Assembly (NCBI RefSeq): GCF_000715495.1
Contig: NZ_JNLX01000060.1
Span: 1-64,000 of the forward strand
Source of the DNA: Hymenobacter sp. IS2118
GTDB lineage: Bacteria > Bacteroidota > Bacteroidia > Cytophagales > Hymenobacteraceae
DNA: 64,000 bases
Direction: 5' to 3'
A program made the position numbers and the translations under genes. Below the pieces are notes generated by a model. It had not been told where the DNA came from. It saw only the letters and a list, made by a program, of their open reading frames with translations, and did not search any database. Numbering within the stretch: position 1 is the first letter of the stretch; each line of letters opens with the position of its first letter. Positions 61,850 to 64,000 of this stretch are shown piece by piece.

Positions 61850-62631
61850 TAGGGCGGGAGCGCAGTACTGAGGAAGGAAGTATTACTGACGTGGTAAACA
61901 GTGCGAATTGCCGCCACATTTGCCGTAAACGCACCATCGGCCGCCAGTAACTCGCCCTTTCCAAACAGCCCCTCCCGGCACTCCACGCCCGCCGCCCGCG
62001 CCGCCCGTAGCACCTGCGCCCGGCGCACGCCCGCCACGCAGCCGGTTTCGAGCGAAGGCGTGAATAACACGCCATCCTTTTCCCAGAAAATAGTCGCCGC
62101 GCCCGCCTCTGCTACGTGCCCGTGGGCATCGCAGAGGATGATTTCATCGAGCCCGCGTCGTTGCCGCTCGTGGGCGGCCCGCACATATAACCACGCCTGC
62201 GGCCCTTTGCAAAAACTGAGCGGGGAATGAATGGAATGGGTTTCGAGGGCAAAATCAGCCCTGGCGATGGGCGAGTTATCGGCGACAAAGGGCTCGGCGG
62301 TGGCCAGCCATTCGGCGGCATTGGTTAGGGGCGTGTAGAGCCCGCCGCCGCTGCGCCAGAGTTGCAGCCGCAGGCGGGCGTCGGGCAGGGCGTTGGCCTG
62401 GGTGAGGGCGGCCAGCGTGGTTTCCAGAGTTTCAGGCGTGGCCAGCGCGGCGGGTAGCGTGAGGTAGAGCGCGGCGGCGGCCCGTGCCATGCGGGCGTGG
62501 TGGTCAGCGGCGAGGCGCAGGCGGCCGGCGGTGAAAATCAGCGTTTCAAAGAAGCCATCGCCGAAAGCCAGGCCGCGGTTGGGCAGGGGCAGGGCGGCGC
62601 TGGGCAGGAGGTCGTTGTTATAAAGCAGCAC
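61825..62631 (-). CDS. Aminotransferase class IV, aminodeoxychorismate lyase-like
   Basis: PLP enzyme of fold type IV, 268 residues. PLPNRGLAFGDGFFETLIF is the N-terminal signature, SPLSFCKGPQAWLYVRAAHE holds the catalytic Lys, and HVAEAGAATIFWEKDGVLFT followed by LETGCVAGVRRAQVLR are the PLP phosphate- and Glu-binding parts. The residues are compatible with 4-amino-4-deoxychorismate lyase (PabC, folate pathway), which would fit with thyA and folD, but branched-chain or D-amino acid transaminases share them. The start is GTG at 62631, next to a TACTTTG element. The last seven residues (LAQSFAN) and the stop are encoded by the inverted repeat. Confidence 0.88.
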   Translation of the reverse strand: MLLYNNDLLPSAALPLPNRGLAFGDGFFETLIFTAGRLRLAADHHARMARAAAALYLTLPAALATPETLETTLAALTQANALPDARLRLQLWRSGGGLYTPLTNAAEWLATAEPFVADNSPIARADFALETHSIHSPLSFCKGPQAWLYVRAAHERQRRGLDEIILCDAHGHVAEAGAATIFWEKDGVLFTPSLETGCVAGVRRAQVLRAARAAGVECREGLFGKGELLAADGAFTANVAAIRTVYHVSNTSFLSTALPPYLAQSFAN

Positions 62632-62636
62632 GGGCC

Positions 62637-62643
62637 CAAAGTA
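62637..62643 (-). promoter_or_regulatory. Candidate -7-like element at the aminotransferase start
   Basis: Minus-strand TACTTTG lies 5 bases upstream of the GTG at 62631, as at the Imm51-like gene. Confidence 0.3.
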
Positions 62644-62724
62644 CGGCCAGAATGTAGTCGGACGCTACCTCAAACTACGAAACCGGAATGTTCGTGCTTT
62701 TGAAGTAGCGCCAGCTACTCTCGT

Positions 62725-64000
62725 TTACTGCACCTGCACGCGGCGTACGACCGTTCCTTCCGCGTAAGTCACGCGCAGCAAGTATGTGCCGGTGCTCAGC
62801 GTTTCGAGGGGAAGTACGACGGGAGCGGTACCGGTTAACACCTGCTGCAACACGGGCCGGCCCAATAGGTCAAGCATCTCCACGGCCTGCGGGTGGGCAC
62901 TGGCATCGGGAGCTACCGTGAGGGCCGAGTGAGCCGGCACAGGCCAAGCTTGGGTGCGGGCTGCAACCGCACGCGGCGCGGCCATATGCAGCACAGCGGG
63001 TGCCGTGATGCGCGCTAGGGCCGCACGGGGCTGCCCGCCAACGGTGCCGAAAAAGCCGCCCAGCACAATGGCCCCGTTGGGCTGTAGCAGCAGCGAATTG
63101 ACGGTTCCGTCCGGCGTGGCCGTAGTCTCGAATGAGGCATCGGCGGTACCGTTGGGCAGCAGTCGGGCCAGGTTGGCGGGCAGGCCGCCGCCGGTGAATA
63201 AGCCGCCGAGCAACACCCGGTTATTGGGTTGCAGCAGCAATTTGTTTACCGTGCCGCTGGTTGAGGGCGGCACAAAGTCCCCGTCGAGCGAACCGTCGGG
63301 GTTCAGGCGCAGTACGTTAGTGCGAGACGTGCTCCCGTAGCCACTGAAACGTCCTCCCACCAGTATTTTACCATCGGGCTGCACGGCTAGGCTGTTCAAT
63401 CCGCTGGTGGTGTTTGCCCCGCTGAAGGCGCTGCCGACAAACGACAAGTCCTGTGTGCCGGTGCTTTCCAGCCGCATTATGGTATTTAGCAATGAATTTC
63501 CGGATGAAGCCCTAAAGGAACCCGCTACCAGAATTTTGCCATCAGCCAGCAACTCCACCGCATGCACGGAGTTGTTGCTGCCGGGACCCGTCGCCAAGGT
63601 CGAAAATGTAGCGTCGGGGGTTCCATTAACTAGCAAGCGCACCAGATTAGGGCCAGTGGTGCCGGCGGCGCTGCTGAAGTTGGCCACCAGGATGCGGCCG
63701 TTGGGTTGTACCAGCACGCGCGTGGGACGGATGCGCAGGGCCGAAGCATCGAACGTGTTATCAAGAGCCCCGGTGCTTAGGTAGCGCACCACCGTAGCGC
63801 CCGTGGCGGCTAGCAAGCTGCCATCGGCCTGCAGGGCAAGGTCAGTCACCCGGACATTGGTAGCGCCCAAAGCCGGAGCAAAGTTGCCATCCAGGCTGCC
63901 GTTGGGGTTGAAGCGGGCCAGACCGTTGGCCGCTTGTCCGTTAATCTCCGAGAATAAACCACCGACGATGAGCTTGCCATCGGCTTGACGCACCACGTCG
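62725..64000 (-). CDS. T9SS cargo protein with delta-60 repeats (5' end outside the window)
   Basis: The frame is open to the window edge, so only the C-terminal 425 residues are seen. They consist of delta-60 repeats of about 55 residues (pattern LQADGSLLAATG, VQPNGRILVANF, VQPDGKILVGGRF, LQPNNRVLLGGLF, LQPNGAIVLGGFF), which form a propeller-like array. The last 75 residues are a type A T9SS sorting domain: PVPAHSALTVAPD, VEMLDLLGRPVLQQ and LSTGTYLLRVTYAEGTVVRR. The protein should be exported by Sec, then secreted through the type IX system and attached to or released from the surface. Function unknown. Confidence 0.92.
   Translation of the reverse strand, partial: DVVRQADGKLIVGGLFSEINGQAANGLARFNPNGSLDGNFAPALGATNVRVTDLALQADGSLLAATGATVVRYLSTGALDNTFDASALRIRPTRVLVQPNGRILVANFSSAAGTTGPNLVRLLVNGTPDATFSTLATGPGSNNSVHAVELLADGKILVAGSFRASSGNSLLNTIMRLESTGTQDLSFVGSAFSGANTTSGLNSLAVQPDGKILVGGRFSGYGSTSRTNVLRLNPDGSLDGDFVPPSTSGTVNKLLLQPNNRVLLGGLFTGGGLPANLARLLPNGTADASFETTATPDGTVNSLLLQPNGAIVLGGFFGTVGGQPRAALARITAPAVLHMAAPRAVAARTQAWPVPAHSALTVAPDASAHPQAVEMLDLLGRPVLQQVLTGTAPVVLPLETLSTGTYLLRVTYAEGTVVRRVQVQ

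Overview
The window looks like a chromosome segment from a high-GC Bacteroidota of the Cytophagales, most like Hymenobacter or a close relative. The pointers are a C-terminal type IX secretion (T9SS) sorting domain, a PorE-like TPR/propeller/OmpA protein, DUF4199, GxxExxY and DUF2805 families, an IcmF-type fused acyl-CoA mutase, many short lipoproteins with Bacteroidota-like lipoboxes, and promoter-like TAnnTTTG elements in place of TATAAT. Assignment is by family content only. I found no rRNA, tRNA, transposase, integrase, prophage or CRISPR array.

Layout. 1-10.2 kb: an AT-rich DUF6011-type gene, icmF, a Uma2 nuclease, katG, a DUF2805 gene, a GlcG-like protein and a membrane protein. 10.3-16.8 kb: lepA, folD, queE followed at 9 bp by the PorE-like gene, then a 430-bp AT-rich intergenic region and a small exported helical protein. 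16.9-26 kb: gltA, mnmE, a DtxR regulator, fabH, a glycosyltransferase, dapD, a hypothetical, msrA and a 3-hydroxyacyl-CoA dehydrogenase. 26-37.4 kb: envelope genes (lmo0937-type peptide, porin-like barrel, ABC-F, DUF4199, a paralogue of the small helical protein, lipoproteins, L,D-transpeptidase-like, M48 protease, LON-N protein, mtgA, NTF2-like lipoprotein, App1 phosphatase) and topoisomerase IB. 37.7-41.1 kb: a divergent pair of paralogous lipoproteins. 41-48.4 kb: CrtA-like, stress FMN-binding protein, acpH, slyD, a GxxExxY gene bracketed by inverted repeats, an IGHMBP2-like helicase, an Imm51-like/unknown overlapping pair and two small envelope proteins. 48.6-64 kb: a Dna2-like helicase-nuclease, a tandem FKBP lipoprotein, gdhA, an RND/MMPL exporter, a small Cys/Met-rich exported protein, an orphan HsdR_N nuclease, a photolyase-like gene with a shortened DUF2805 gene, thyA, a pabC-like aminotransferase and the 3'-terminal part of a T9SS cargo protein.

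Most genes are single housekeeping or envelope functions, not one large pathway. Possible cooperating groups are queE-porE, mtgA with its lipoprotein, dapD with its downstream gene, the photolyase-DUF2805 pair and the divergent lipoprotein pair. The most unusual signal is the DNA between genes: long near-perfect inverted repeats of several sequence families that swallow stop codons (and probably one start region), and one that appears to have been translated in frame inside icmF. A GxxExxY gene flanked by inverted AATCAGCG-type repeats is the best candidate for an undescribed mobile or selfish unit.
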